This document shows positions 1 to 10,575 of a stretch of DNA of 64,000 bases, in pieces; the first letter of the stretch is position 1; each line of letters opens with the position of its first letter. This stretch comes from Adiantum capillus-veneris (Eukaryota; Streptophyta; Polypodiopsida; Polypodiales; Pteridaceae): the NCBI GenBank assembly GCA_014529385.2, contig CM043968.1, positions 30,227,013-30,291,012 on the forward strand, given 5' to 3'. The position numbers were made by a program, and so were the translations under genes. The notes beneath the pieces are model-generated. The model was given only the letters and a program-made list of their open reading frames with translations. It was not told the DNA's origin and ran no database searches.

Positions 1-249
1 ATGTGATTTGCCTCTTATTTATGGACTCATTTTTTGTTTAATTATGTCATAAAATTCATGAGATAATTAGTAATTTATTTAATTTACTTACATAAAATAG
101 GATTGGTGTAATCTTATCAAGATTTACCCTTTTTAGATTACATTAAAGAGCAAATGTAGATAATTCTTTTTTGAAAGTTTACTTTATTTGTGTGTGAGTG
201 AGTTTTGGAGTCCTTCATGCCTTCTTGATTCAATCACTAGCTATTCCAA
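1..249. other. AT-rich flank, nothing recognised
   Basis: AT-rich sequence with no usable reading frame and no repeat shared with other parts of the window. It lies where the 3' LTR of the minus-strand Copia-A element would be expected, but I cannot identify an LTR boundary or a target duplication. Confidence 0.4.
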
Positions 250-357
250 GAGTCATTTACCTAACTAATCATGGATTCACAGTCACAAGGTTCTCAAAAG
301 CACAGTAGACAGTACAATGATCCCATCCACAAAGTTGGAAAGTGGAAGAGATTACTC

Positions 358-597
358 TCATGGAAGAAAACAGATAGAAATCTTGGGAGTGCAAGCAATG
401 CTTGAGAGGAAGACTATGTATGGATGTACAATCACCATTTTTTTGCCATAGGGTTTGCTAAGAGCCCTATGGAAAAATATTGGTGTTTGCATAATCCCCG
501 ACCAATGAGACGGTAAATAATGGCCATGCAACTTTGAAAAGAGTGAATAATCCAAAGTACCACTCACATAGCACAAAGTGCACCTCACTGCATCCAA
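358..597 (-). pseudogene. Copia-A RNase H-side remnant
   Basis: The first 25 or so residues of this frame (CYVSGTLDYSLFSKL) match the conserved copia stretch LRYLKGTLDYGL that lies just before the RNase H domain. After that the frame loses similarity. The catalytic TDSDWAG-type and TEAEY motifs of copia RNase H cannot be found, so this end of the element is decayed or truncated. It follows the RT fragments of the same element in the right order and strand. Confidence 0.55.
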
Positions 598-756
598 GTG
601 TGATTTCCTAGGAGACTGTATAAACTAGCTCAACAATCCAGCTGTGTAGCTCAAGTCTAGACGTGAGATAGTCAAGTAGATCAAGCTGCCCACAATCTAC
701 TTGTACATGCTATCATTATCAAGCACTTAACATGCATCATTTCCCAATTTCAAATT

Positions 757-1510
757 CTAATCTAAGGGCATTGAAATTGGCTTACAATCAGTCATAGCAT
801 ACTTTTTCAACATATCTAAAGCATATTGCCTTTGTGACAGCCATACAACTTCTTTCGTGCGAGTAATTTCAATGCCCAAGAAATACCACAAGGCTCCTTG
901 GTCTTTCATGTCAAACTCCTGCATAAGGAGAGCTTGCATGCCCTCTAATTTAGCCACATTATCACCTCCAACAATCAAATCATCCACATATATACATATT
1001 GCCACAATTCCTATCTCATTCTTCCACACATACAATGAATAGTCTTCATCAGACATCTCAAAGCCCAATGAAACGAGGAATGCCACAATCCTCTCATACC
1101 AAGCTCTAGGTGCTTGCTTCAGCCCATACAATGCTTTGTAACCTACATACAAGGTCATGTAGTCTCATATTTGCATACCCTTATGGCTGCTCCATATACA
1201 CAGTTTCCTCCAAGTCTCCATTCAAAAATGTACTCGTTACATCCATTTGTTTCAACACCCATTTTAATGCGACAGCCACTAGAATAAACACATGAATTTT
1301 AGCCACCTTAGCTACGGGGCAGAACGTCTTTTCATAATCAATCCCATAAGTCTGTGCATAACCTTTGGCCACAAGTCTAGCCTTGTACATGCTCACACTA
1401 CTATCATCATTATGCCTTATTTTGTAAACCCAATTACATCCAATTGCCTTCTTCTTAGCCTTTGGTAATGGAACCAATTCCCATGGTCCATTTTCATCAA
1501 GTGCAGCCAT
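757..1510 (-). pseudogene. Copia-A reverse transcriptase
   Basis: Two frames carry a nearly whole copia RT (RVT_2 family). The upstream part (1510-1181) has WELVPLP, NWVYKI, YKARLVAKGYAQ and QMDVTSTFLNGDLEETVYMEQP. The downstream part (1158-757) has YGLKQAPRAWYERI, the catalytic ICIYVDDLIVGG, and the EFDMKDQGALWYFLGIEI segment. The YVDD active site is intact, but a frame break between 1181 and 1158 and later stops prevent a single protein. It belongs with the integrase and gag fragments on the far side of the CACTA insertion. Confidence 0.9.
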
Positions 1511-1685
1511 CTAATCATCCATAGCTTGCTGCCATTTTTCATACTTGACAACATCCTCAAAACATGTGGGTTCTACTTCCTCTGTAATCTTTGTTGTCAT
1601 AATTCAATCTCTACACAAGATTTCTTGCTCTTTTTAATATGTGTGGTCCAAGATCACTTCCTGAATCTCTATTCCCTGCTTGCAT

Positions 1686-1688
1686 TCT
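1686..1688. repeat. CACTA target-site duplication, left copy (TCT)
   Basis: TCT immediately precedes the left CACTA terminus and the same three bases follow the right terminus at 6532-6534. A 3-bp duplication is the rule for the CACTA (En/Spm) superfamily. Confidence 0.85.
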
Positions 1689-1698
1689 CACTACAACA
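1689..1698 (+). repeat. CACTA left terminal inverted repeat
   Basis: CACTACAACA, a perfect inverted match to the last ten bases of the element at 6522-6531. Confidence 0.9.
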
Positions 1699-1704
1699 CT
1701 AAAT

Positions 1705-1860
1705 GAAGATATCGACGCGTCTATATCGACGGCCATGCCTTTCCACGCGTATATCGACGACATTAGCGGGCGTCGCTATACGCGTCGCAATGTGCATCGA
1801 TATACGTGTGGAAAAGCTTTGTTTGCCACGCGTATAGCGATGCTTATATCGACGCGAAAA
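1705..1860. repeat. CACTA left subterminal repeats
   Basis: Several copies, in both orientations, of a short motif around TATCGACGCG and CGCGTATA occur in about 150 bp. Matching motifs lie at the other end (6390-6512). In the CACTA superfamily such clustered subterminal motifs bind the transposase-complex proteins; that role is inferred here from position. Confidence 0.7.
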
Positions 1861-1973
1861 AAATTGGGGGAAAAAAGCGAAACCCGTGCGCAGGGGCCAT
1901 TTTCGCCTGCTCGGGTCTTGGCGGAAACCTGCTGCGTAGGTATTATGTCCATCTCCACCCTCCCCAACCCCTC

Positions 1974-2006
1974 TCTCTCTCTCTACATCGTGTGTGTGTG
2001 TGTGTA

Positions 2007-2084
<78 letters not shown>

Positions 2085-2191
2085 GTGTGTGTGTGTGTAG
2101 GAGAGAGAGAGAGAGAGGTGTGTGTAGGAAATAGAGAGAGAGAGCGGTGTGTGTGGTGTAGGAAAGAGAGAGAGAGAGAGGTGTGTGTGCG

Positions 2192-2254
<63 letters not shown>

Positions 2255-2335
2255 AATGTGTGTGTGTGTGTAGGAGAGAGAGAGAGAGAGAGAAATGTGT
2301 GTGTGTGTGTAGGTAATCAAAGAGAGAGAGATCAA
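1974..2335. repeat. Compound GA/GT microsatellite
   Basis: Long runs of (GA)n broken by short (GT)n and TAGGA interruptions. Apparent Arg/Glu-rich and Ser/Leu-rich reading frames on either strand are by-products of the dinucleotide repeat and are not genes. It lies inside the CACTA element. Confidence 0.97.
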
Positions 2336-2760
2336 GAGAGAATTAATGTATGCTTAGGAAATTAAAACTAAAGAAAAAAAAATTAAAGAGAGAAATGAAA
2401 TGAAATGTTATATTAACGTCTTCGAAAGGCCAAAGTGACCTATGAGACATGAGACAAGAAAGTTACAATGTGATGGATCTGATACAAAGTCAGAGTAAGA
2501 AGATGACAAAATAAAATATTATGGAATCCTAAACTGCTGGGTGTGGACTAAACGGCTAAACGAGGTAGTTGGGATAGGTAGATCTCCTCCATGGTCAGTA
2601 CTCTGACCGGACGTTGTGCATGTCGAGCCAAAGTGACCTAGCTAGATCCTCTGATGCAGCCTCTGTCGATGTTGTGTAGTCCTTCGCAGTCGTGGGTGTC
2701 TAGATCTCCCTAGATCAGTCGCTCGTTCGATCATTAGAGAGATAGGGAAGTAGAGAGCAA

Positions 2761-3071
<311 letters not shown>

Positions 3072-3308
3072 AGAGATAGGGTACGTAGACAGAGAAGAAA
3101 CTATGGAACTAAAAGAGGCAAAGGGGTTTTGCCTGCTGCATGCATTGCCATGTACACCTGGGAGTGCACGTATGTGTCTACCCATATAGGATTTGACCAA
3201 TAAAGACGAGATTTTGACCCGGTGGTCCTGATCTCCATACACCTCTGGACCGAGGTGTACGGAGATTGGGCAAGACTAGAGAATGCGAGGTAGTTTACAT
3301 TGTGAGGA

Positions 3309-3310
<2 letters not shown>

Positions 3311-3354
<44 letters not shown>
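3311..3354. repeat. TA microsatellite
   Basis: An uninterrupted (TA)n tract of about 22 units, just upstream of the first transposase-like frame. Confidence 0.97.
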
Positions 3355-3359
<5 letters not shown>

Positions 3360-3380
3360 CAACATTCATAATCATTGTAG

Positions 3381-4072
3381 ATGGCAACGTCATCAACTAA
3401 CATGGAGGAAAAGATTGCATGCTCGTGCACGCTCTGCAAGTATCAAATCCTGCGCAAGCGTAGGATATGTAATGAGCATGTGCACAAGTACGGAGAGTTT
3501 GCTAGAGAAATCGTACAGAATCTGCGATACGACTCCTATGGAACGGGCATTGATTTCTGCGACATAGCACAAGTAGGATATGTAATGAGCATGTGCACAA
3601 GTACGGAGAGTTTGCTAGAGAAATCGTACAGAATCTGCGATACGACTCCTACGGAACGGGCATTGATTTCTGCGACATAGCACCTACATCTAAGAGAGAG
3701 AGAAAAAAGATTATGCGTGAAGGTCCGACCAATATAGAGCCATGGATGGAAGCAAAAAAGGGCTTACAGACACAAGACGACAGCATGGAGGAGATGCTGG
3801 ATGCCTTCTTCCAGACAAGCGAGGAGAACGCGAACGAAGCAGCATCAGAAGCCGTGCTCCTACCTCCTGAAGACATGTTGAGGACATTGGCACGCCAACC
3901 AATCTATGAAGGTGCCAAAATATCTGTGCTTTGTACTTGTCTGGCGTTTTTGAATCTTGAGTCAGTGTACGGGTGGTCAGATGCAAGCGTCACTGCTTTG
4001 TTTAGGTACGTAATTTACAAAAGAGATTTTCCGATTGCAACGGTGACGTGCTCAGAGAGCTTTTTAATTTAA
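3381..4072 (+). pseudogene. CACTA TNP2 transposase, N-terminal part
   Basis: Starts MATSSTNMEEK and has a short C-x-C-x2-C ... H stretch (CSCTLCKYQ...EHVHKYG), the pattern of the transposase-associated domain at the start of plant TNP2 proteins. Further on, PIYEGAKISVLCTCLAFLNL and VYGWSDASVTALFRYV match the conserved CACTA stretch PLYEG.K.S.L..L..LLNLK..HRWSD.SF. A 113-bp tandem duplication (3461-3686) shifts the frame, so the first frame ends at 3680 and the rest is read in a second frame from 3593. A GT near 4004 followed by sequence resembling an intron could explain the end of similarity around 4005. It is continuous in order with the transposase core downstream. Confidence 0.78.
3461..3686 (+). 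repeat. 113-bp tandem duplication in the transposase gene
   Basis: The segment beginning TAGGATATGTAATGAGCATG at 3461 is repeated almost exactly from 3574. The unit is 113 bp, not a multiple of three, so the duplication itself breaks the TNP2 reading frame. The near-identity of the copies (a few mismatches near the 3' side) points to a fairly recent event. Confidence 0.93.
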
Positions 4073-4118
4073 TGTGGCTTAAACAGGTTATTGCGGGAGC
4101 AACTTTTCCCAGCTGGCA

Positions 4119-5372
4119 ATGAAATGCCCCCCTCCAGGCCAGACGCAAAGCAACTTCCGACCTCAATTGGCTTGGACTAAAACAAGATTCATGCATGTCC
4201 AAATGATTGCATTCTTTTTCGCAATGAATTCGCAGATTGTCTGTCGTGTCCTAAGTGCGGAGCAATGCGCTACAAACAAGATGCAGTTGGCGAGACAGTG
4301 CCAACTAAAGTGTTGCGGCATTTCCCTATTATTCCTAGGATAAAAAGCATGTTTCGTTGTGGTTCCATTGCAAAGTTGATGCGGTGGCATTCTATGAATA
4401 GATCCACTGACGCAACATTTAGGGTGCCTGCTGATTCGAAGGCTTGGAGGCACATTGAAGATACCTGGCCACATTTTAAGAGTGAACCACGCAATTTGCG
4501 TTTGGGCATGGCAATGGATGGAGTCAATCCATTTGGCTTGAGAAGCTCGTCATGGAGCACTTGGCCTGTGTGCCTTATCAATTACAACCTCCCGCCGTGG
4601 CTTGCTATCAAGAAGGGTCATTTGATTTTAAGCTTGATTGTACCTGGTAAGTTCAAGGCAAAAAACATGGATGTTTATCTAGCTCCACTAGTTGACGAGC
4701 TCCAAGAGTTATGGCATGGGATCGACATAGCAGATGCGGTTGAACTAGTAGGACAACAGCATGCAAGGATCCATGGACTTCTTATGTGGACTATGCATGA
4801 TTGGCCAGGATACGAAGAAGCTTCTGGTAATGGTTATTGATTTACAAAATTCTCGCTATTCGCAAGACCTTTGCCTTGGCCTGATTCATGCTTTGATATA
4901 TGCAGGACTAACAACTTCGGGATACAATGCATGTCCAATTTGCGGGCAGTCTTTGGATGTGTGCTATTCTACCTCTCTTCGAAAGACAATTTATCAAGGC
5001 CATCCAGATGGCCATCACTTGCGCAAAGGCCAGCTTGGTCGCGTCGAATGTCGTCCTATGCATGTACAAGAGTGGCGTCGCCGATGGGAGCAACATGAGG
5101 GGCAACCTGTTCCAGGAACGAAACATTTGTCCATTCTCCATACGTTGCCGTACTGGGGTGATCTACTAATTAACCATTTGCTGGATCCAATGCATATATT
5201 CAAGAATGTGGGAGAGCTCCTCTGGAAGACAATCATGGGAATGAAAGACAATCGAGCTTCACGAGACAATCAAGCTTCCCACACGAGACGTGGCTGCAGC
5301 TCAGGGAGGATGAGCGGACAGCGGCCACGTGGTTCAGACAGCAGCGTGAGGCCGCGTAGGTACGACAGATGA
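4119..5372 (+). pseudogene. CACTA TNP2 transposase core (Transposase_21 type)
   Basis: Three frames together give the TNP2 core. The order is a C-x2-C region around 4210-4265 (HACPNDC...CPKC), then TKVLRHFPIIPRIKSMF, MRWHSMNRS, HFKSEPRNLRLGMAMDGVNPFG, WPVCLINYNLPPWLAIKKGHLILSLIVPG, DVYLAPLVDELQELWHGI and LLMWTMHDWPGY. A second frame follows (4761-5372) with ACPICGQ, HTLPYWGDLLINHLLDPMHIFKNVGELL. These match the plant En/Spm TNP2 family, which cuts and pastes the element. The protein is broken by frame changes near 4265 and 4800. After LLDPMHIFKNV it ends early in low-similarity sequence, so the C-terminal half normally present in TNP2 is missing. Confidence 0.88.
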
Positions 5373-5868
5373 CTAGGGGGACATCTCATCTTGGCAGCGG
5401 AGGCTTCGACACCTTTCGCTATGAGTTTGTGAGTTTCTAATCCAATCTTAACTATGGTGTTTTTAAAAACGCGATGAATCATGTATTCTTATTACTTTGA
5501 TTTTTGTATAAACGCAGAATCTTGCGATGCATCGAGCTCCATCACATGAGGAGGAGTCAGATGGATATCGCAGAGGTATCTATGAAGTACTGAATGATCT
5601 TGAAGCTTCAAGAGAGCCTGTAGACTGGGAGGCCTTACAGTCTCGCTGATCGCTTGAGGTGAGACGTTAATATGTGTGAGTTGATTTAATTAAGTCAGTA
5701 TATGTGAAGTAATATCAATACTAATTTTGTGAGTTGTCCTATGTGCAGGTTGCGACGCCTAGTCATTAGTGGACCAGATTTCATCTATATGCTTTGTGAG
5801 ACACAGACACGCTTCTGTGTCTCTTTTTTGTACAAACAGTTAGTGTTCAGACAGTTATTGTTTCCCTT
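5373..5868 (+). other. CACTA interior, possible exon remnant
   Basis: Mostly non-coding. A short open stretch at about 5510-5650 (NLAMHRAPSHEEESDGYRR...) is followed by a GAGGTGAG that could be a splice donor. It could be the last exon of a transposon protein, but I cannot assign a family. Confidence 0.3.
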
Positions 5869-6112
5869 ATGGTTATGATTATTGTCATTGTCATTGTATA
5901 GACAGTTATTGTTTCTCTTTCTGGTTATGTTTATGGTTATTGTTAATTTTGTTTATGGTTATGGTTATCTGCATTATGGTTTTGATCAAAGTGGTTATAG
6001 CCGGTTATGGTTTAAAGTTATGGTTATGGTTCGTTATGGTTATGCTTTTAAGTTATGGTTATGGTTATGGTTCGTTATCGTTATGCTTTTAAGTTATGGC
6101 TATGCTTTTCAG
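5869..6112 (+). repeat. Degenerate TTATGG-rich repeat
   Basis: About 240 bp in which TTATGG and GGTTATGG recur, mixed with GTTATGC and TCGTTATG variants. It lies in the right part of the CACTA element. It is not the plant telomere repeat TTTAGGG. Confidence 0.85.
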
Positions 6113-6285
6113 TTGGTACGGTTGTCTTTCATTGGCCTTAAATTTCATGTGAGATCCTACATGGATAGCATGTAGGAGGCGTATACATGATATGTTTTTT
6201 TTTTAAAAAGTTTATGTAAAAACAAAGGGAACTCTGCCGAAATTTCTGCGCACGGGAGCATGGTTGATATTTTGGTGCTGCTCGC

Positions 6286-6375
6286 TTTCTTGGGCAGAGG
6301 GCAGGAAGTCTGGCTGTGGCTGTGTCCATCTTTTAATTGGGCATAGGCCAGGCTACCTGCCCTCTGCCCAAGAAA
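6286..6375. repeat. Hairpin-forming inverted repeat in the CACTA right end
   Basis: The 29-bp arm at 6286-6314 (TTTCTTGGGCAGAGGGCAGG...) is the near-perfect reverse complement of 6347-6375, with two mismatches and a 32-nt loop. Confidence 0.85.
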
Positions 6376-6389
6376 TTTTTTTTCCGCTA

Positions 6390-6512
6390 TGGTCGTCGCT
6401 ATGTGCGTCGCTATCCGTGTCGCTATATACATTTATACCAGCGTCACAAATAGCGAATGGTTTCACAGCGACGCGGATAGCGACGCTCCGCGTTGATATC
6501 TGCGTCGATAAC
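6390..6512. repeat. CACTA right subterminal repeats
   Basis: Repeated GTCGCTAT/GCGTCGCTAT and GCGACGCGGATAGCGACGC motifs in about 120 bp, counterpart of the left subterminal block at 1705-1860. Confidence 0.7.
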
Positions 6513-6521
6513 ACCTTTTTT

Positions 6522-6531
6522 TGTTGTAGTG
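6522..6531 (-). repeat. CACTA right terminal inverted repeat
   Basis: TGTTGTAGTG, the reverse complement of the left end CACTACAACA. It is followed by the target duplication TCT at 6532-6534. Confidence 0.9.
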
Positions 6532-6712
6532 TCTTCTTGCACCCGAGTCTTCACAGAGGGTATGCCAAACTCCTCATCCAAACTCTACTCAGAACCCCTA
6601 TATTGCCATCATCATAACCAACACTCAAATTTGGCACCTTCAACTTTTTCCTTTCCTTTTCTTGATACATTTTAAGATTTTGCACGACTCACTCTTTCAC
6701 ATAACCTACCAT

Positions 6713-7690
6713 TCATGGATTCTCACCATGACTTGTACTAGAGGATCCTTGTGGCCCACTCGAAACTTGTGATTGTGCACCTGTATTTTTTGCAGCCACA
6801 TTCTCTCTTACATTAGTCCCAAAATCACCTTTTACATCAACATACCAACTTGAAATTTCATAAAAAACGGCATCTTGGCTCACCCTCACTTTACCCATGA
6901 TAGGATTGTAACACTTGTACCCTTTCTGCTCAAGAGAATAGCCAACAAACACACATTTTTCTACTTTTGGATCAAGCTTACTTCGTAGCACATCCAACAC
7001 ATGCACATAATCAATACATCGGAACACTTTAAAGTTTGATATATCTGGTTTTCACCACTGAACTTTTTTTCAGGTGTCATATCATGTACTGCAGCAGTAG
7101 GGGTCGTGTACATAATGTAGACTGATGTAGCAATAGCCTCAACCCAATAACAATGAGGCATGTTCTTCTCATTCATCAATGATCTAGCCACTTCTGTAAT
7201 ATGCATGTTCTTTTGCTCAACAACACCATTTTGCAGTAAACCTACCTGAAAATTGTCTCTGAATTCCATGTTTTAGAAAACCATTGAAATCATTGGAGAA
7301 GTATTCTCCCCCTCCATCTCACCTCAGGCACTTTACATGTTTCCCATATTGTTTTTCAACCATAACTTTGAAATTTTGAAAATGCATAAACACCTCACTT
7401 TTTTGCTTCAAAAAGTAGACCCATACCTTCCTTGTATGGTTGTCAATGAAACTCACATATATCTACATCCACCCATAGATGTAGTCTTTTTTGAAACCCA
7501 TACATTTGTATGCACTAAATCCAATGCATTTTTTCTTGCATGAATATCATGAGGAAAGGATGCTTTTGCCTACTTTCCAAATTGACAATCTTCACATAGT
7601 TTTTGTATTTTAGCAACTTGAAATGTAGGTGAACCTGTAACCATCTCTTAGCCTGTATCATTTTCAGCCTCTTCAAATTTACATGACCAA
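6713..7690 (-). pseudogene. Copia-A integrase
   Basis: On the minus strand, fragments give the copia integrase in order. A decayed zinc-binding region at about 7690-7560 (CHKCIGHVNLKRL) is followed by broken core sequence to 7270. Then comes NGVVEQKNMHITEVARSLMNEKNMPHCYWVEAIATSVYIMYTTPT (7230-7090), a copy of the conserved NGVAERKNRTL.E.AR.ML stretch with an intact catalytic-E neighbourhood (VVEQKN). The C-terminal part has a KCVFVGYSLEQKGYKCYNP segment at about 6950-6890. Several frames and stops are needed, so it cannot be functional. Confidence 0.85.
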
Positions 7691-7700
7691 TACATTTGTG

Positions 7701-7973
7701 TCAAGTCTCTTTATCTAGAACAACACTAGCACCTTGGGAAAACGTAGGGGCATTCACTTTGGGCACATTTACAGTCAAAGTAAACATTTTTTCCACTTTC
7801 TTTCCTTGTGCAACCAGCCTTCCATCGTTCTTATGCTCTTCAACAAAGAGACCATCGGAGTTAAACCCGACCTCTATTTTGTGCTCAACCATTTGCCCAA
7901 TAGAAAGCAGGTTCTTTGTAATGATGGGTACATGCAGTACATGATCCAGGTACTTCTTTTTACCATATGTCAT
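7701..7973 (-). pseudogene. Copia-A GAG-pre-integrase region
   Basis: The frame contains LDHVLHVPIITKNLLSIGQMVEHKIEVGFNSDG, the characteristic stretch between protease and integrase in copia polyproteins (VLYVPGLKKNLLSVGQL). It is in the expected place just after the protease DSGAS motif. Confidence 0.85.
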
Positions 7974-8040
7974 AGAAAATGGACCATTCTTTTAATGCAT
8001 AATAGGATGTCCAATATCATCCTTAATTTCTACATAGCGA

Positions 8041-8130
8041 GGACTTTGTAAATTCTGCATTCCTTAAACCGTTCACTGTGGTTGGTCATGTGATTTGAAG
8101 CACCAGAATCCACATAGCAAACACTATCAT
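8041..8130 (-). pseudogene. Copia-A aspartic protease motif
   Basis: Minus-strand codons at about 8113-8085 read VDSGASNHMT, the copia protease active-site motif, followed by a frame break about 30 codons later. Only the N-terminal part of the protease can be followed. Confidence 0.8.
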
Positions 8131-8175
8131 TGGATTTTTCCACATTTTCATACATAGTATTCAACATGTGTTGCA

Positions 8176-8394
8176 TCACAAATAGCCTCTCAAGCTCATT
8201 TGCATTCCTGCTCTAGTGGTTGCATAATTTTTTTGGTGCTGCCTATCTGGACAATCACGTTCAAAGTGACCATGTCTTGCATAGCCACAACATACTACAT
8301 TTCTATACCACCTGTGTTTTGACCATGATTGTTGTTTTGTTATTGTATTTAGTGGTTGCCTCTTTCTCGGCCTCATCCACGACCTGTACCACAT
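8176..8394 (-). pseudogene. Copia-A nucleocapsid zinc knuckle
   Basis: Contains CGYARHGHFERDC near 8300-8260. This is a CCHC knuckle in which the first cysteine pair is preserved as C-C-G-Y. The knuckle binds retrotransposon RNA. It lies between the gag frame and the protease. Confidence 0.75.
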
Positions 8395-8525
8395 CCTCTT
8401 CCTCGTCCCTTTGTGGTTGAAAAGGAGCTATTGAAAATTGTTTCCACCCTACGTAGAGGAGTCTTTCTGAAGTTCCTTACCACAATCAATAAGGACACTA
8501 AATATATAAATGAGGGAATGTTCTC

Positions 8526-9065
8526 TCAAAGATGGATGCCAATTTTAAACTGTCTATACTCAAGATCCAAACCTTGCAGACAAAATTTTGCTTTATCATC
8601 ATTATCAAATGTAACACCAATTGATGCAAGTGATTCACATATGTTCTTTATCTTCATCAAATAGTCATTGACGGACATGCTTTTCTTTTGAAAAACATTT
8701 AGCTCATTCTTCAATTGCAACTTCCTTTCCTTTGTGTTGGTCACATCCAATGACAACAAAGTGTTCCAAGTCTCCTTAGGAGATTCAACATCCAATATAT
8801 GCCCAATCATTGTGTCATGCACACTAACAAAAATCCACTACATGACCTTTCAAGCTCCTTGGTTCCAATCTTTAAATGTCTTTATTTGTGTAGCACTCGC
8901 ATGCTACTTTGGCACTAGTGGTGCTATCTCATGCTCTCCATCAATGTAGTCCCAATAATCTTTGCCCATAAGGAAATTGGTCATTCTAAACTTCCAAGGA
9001 TGGAAGTCATTCTTTTCTAGTTTCTCACTGATAACCCGGTTAAGCCCATTATTGCTGGACGACAT
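8526..9065 (-). pseudogene. Copia-A gag (UBN2 type)
   Basis: Gag starts at an ATG at 9065 (MSSSNNGLNRV...) and continues through YWDYIDGEHEIAP, with in-frame stops at about 8915-8825. It resumes at 8822 with TMIGHILDVESPKETWNTLLSLD and KLQLKNELNVFQKKSMSVNDYLMKIKNICESLASIG, the copia gag pattern (W..L......KM.LK..L..LKM.EG.S...H.N). At least three stop codons separate the two parts. Confidence 0.85.
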
Positions 9066-9100
9066 GTTTCCAATCCTTTACACAATCTTCGAGCACCTTG

Positions 9101-9290
9101 CTTGGGGGGTTCACTATGTGTAAAACTACCATATCACGTGCATTCAAAACATGTTTTTAAAACCCCTTATCTGTGGATTTTTTAAAGGAAAATAATGTTT
9201 CCTTTTCCTTTAAAATTTGTATTTTTTTTAAAAAAATTTAAATAACACTTTCCTTTTTTTTATATAAGTTTTAAGAACAATATAATGCCC
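9101..9290 (-). mobile_element. MITE-like copy, incomplete
   Basis: The stretch beginning CTTGGGGGGTTCACTATGTG is the reverse complement of the right end of the 247-bp insertion at 57432-57678. Similarity continues for about 190 bp (GTAAAACTACCATATCACGTG, ACCCCTTATCTG, AAGTTTTAAGAACA). The opposite terminus, with its GGTGACCTCCCCGGG sequence, is not found. It lies immediately upstream of the Copia-A gag start, so it may have replaced the copia LTR and leader. Confidence 0.7.
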
Positions 9291-9586
9291 AAAAACTATT
9301 TAAAGCAACCACCCAAGCAAAGAAAGACTTTGCAAAATATGAGTGAGCATTTGGATATATTGGATCTCAACTCAGAAATGTGTTTGTGGCCGGTTAGTGA
9401 AATGATGCTTAGATTCTAGTTTATTCTCTTCACATATGTAGATAGTGGTCTTGTATTTTTTACTCATGGCAATTATCCGATCAAGAACTATAAACATTGG
9501 ACTTGTAAATCATTTTTTAAAAATAGTACAATCCATGGATTTAAATTGTATCTCTCTCACTTGTACACTCTCTCATTACTTACGGA
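9291..9586. other. AT-rich spacer, nothing recognised
   Basis: No coding similarity and no repeat that I can relate to the rest of the window. Confidence 0.4.
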
Positions 9587-9915
9587 CCATGGTGCAAAGT
9601 GTTTCTATATGGTATGTGGTTTGTTGTACCAAATTTATATGGATTTATAGACACAAGATTCATAGGTGGATTTTTTGTATAGTGATGGACCATGGTGCAA
9701 AGTGCAAGCAATAAAATATGTGGTTTATTGTACAAATTTTATATCAAAAAACCATGGTGCAAAGTGATTCAATATAGTATGTAGTCTATTGTTGCAAAAA
9801 TTGAAAACAATTTCTACACACAAAATCTCATATGAAACCTTTTGGTATAGTGATGGCCCATGGTGCAAAGAGATTCTACATAGTATGTGGTGTGTTGTGA
9901 AAATTTAAACCAATT
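9587..9915. repeat. Small diverged tandem array (CCATGGTGCAAAG)
   Basis: Four copies of a unit beginning CCATGGTGCAAAG lie at 9587, 9690, 9752 and 9858. Each is followed by a variant of TATAGTATGTGGTTTGTTGT and, in three, by AATTTATAGACACA(A/C)GATTCA. Spacing varies from 62 to 106 bp, so units have suffered deletions. Confidence 0.75.
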
Positions 9916-10169
9916 TATAGACACACGATTCACAAATAAAAATGTAATCTTTGTTGTTGAAACTTAAACTTTTGTCGCTCATTGAAGACATTGTAAATGT
10001 GTTTCTGCTAGGTATGAATGAACGTGGGAAGTCCAAAAAAGCATAAGACCTCCTACATACACTTGCAAAAGCAACTAGCCCAAACAACCAAGCCAGAGTT
10101 GCTATGCGGACTAGTGAGTGGGCATTGGCCAATGGCAAGACATCAATAGATATGTCTATACACAGATGG

Positions 10170-10511
10170 TCAAGAAAGCATGGTCGATTGTGTCTGAGTT
10201 CTCCATCTGCAAGGGGCTGCTGCATCAACATGAACATGAAAGATTTTGCTCCAGTCAGGTGCTTGCAAAATTGGAGCAGAAATTAGTTGCTGCTTCAATT
10301 TACGAAAAGCCTGCTTGAATTCTTCTGTCCATTCAAACTTAGCAATGAGGGCGTACAACGACTTAGCTATCACAACATACATATATATGAAATGCCTGTA
10401 GTACCCACATGCCCCATAAATGCTTGCACTTCCTTCATTTTTGTTGGTCTCGGTAGTGCGGCAATCATTTGTACCTTTTTTGATTAGTGGAAATTCCGTT
10501 TTTGGACACAA
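10170..10511 (-). pseudogene. Gypsy-T RT C-terminus and RNase H start
   Basis: Carries ASIYGACGYYRHFIYMY (the G.CGYYR.FI.. motif after the polymerase active site) and LKQQLISAPILQAPDWSKIFHVHVDAAA, the start of the gypsy RNase H domain with its first aspartate (HVDAA). After that the similarity stops abruptly; sequence down to 9905 does not give the rest of RNase H. A stop precedes the frame and frameshifts separate it from the RT body. Confidence 0.8.
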
Positions 10512-10575
10512 TGTGGCCCAAAATTTTACCTTGTCTTACTATGAAGACGGATTTTTTGGGGTTTAAGCAAATACG

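Noticed and set aside
1806-2335. Long Arg/Glu- or Ser/Leu-rich reading frames
   Set aside because: They are translations of (GA)n and (GT)n repeats; a dinucleotide repeat without stops gives open frames on both strands.
5869-6112. Telomere-like or interstitial telomeric repeat
   Set aside because: The unit is TTATGG with variants, not TTTAGGG, and it lies inside a CACTA element.
9587-9870. CRISPR-like array
   Set aside because: Four irregular, diverged units with variable spacing in a plant-type genome, and no cas genes.
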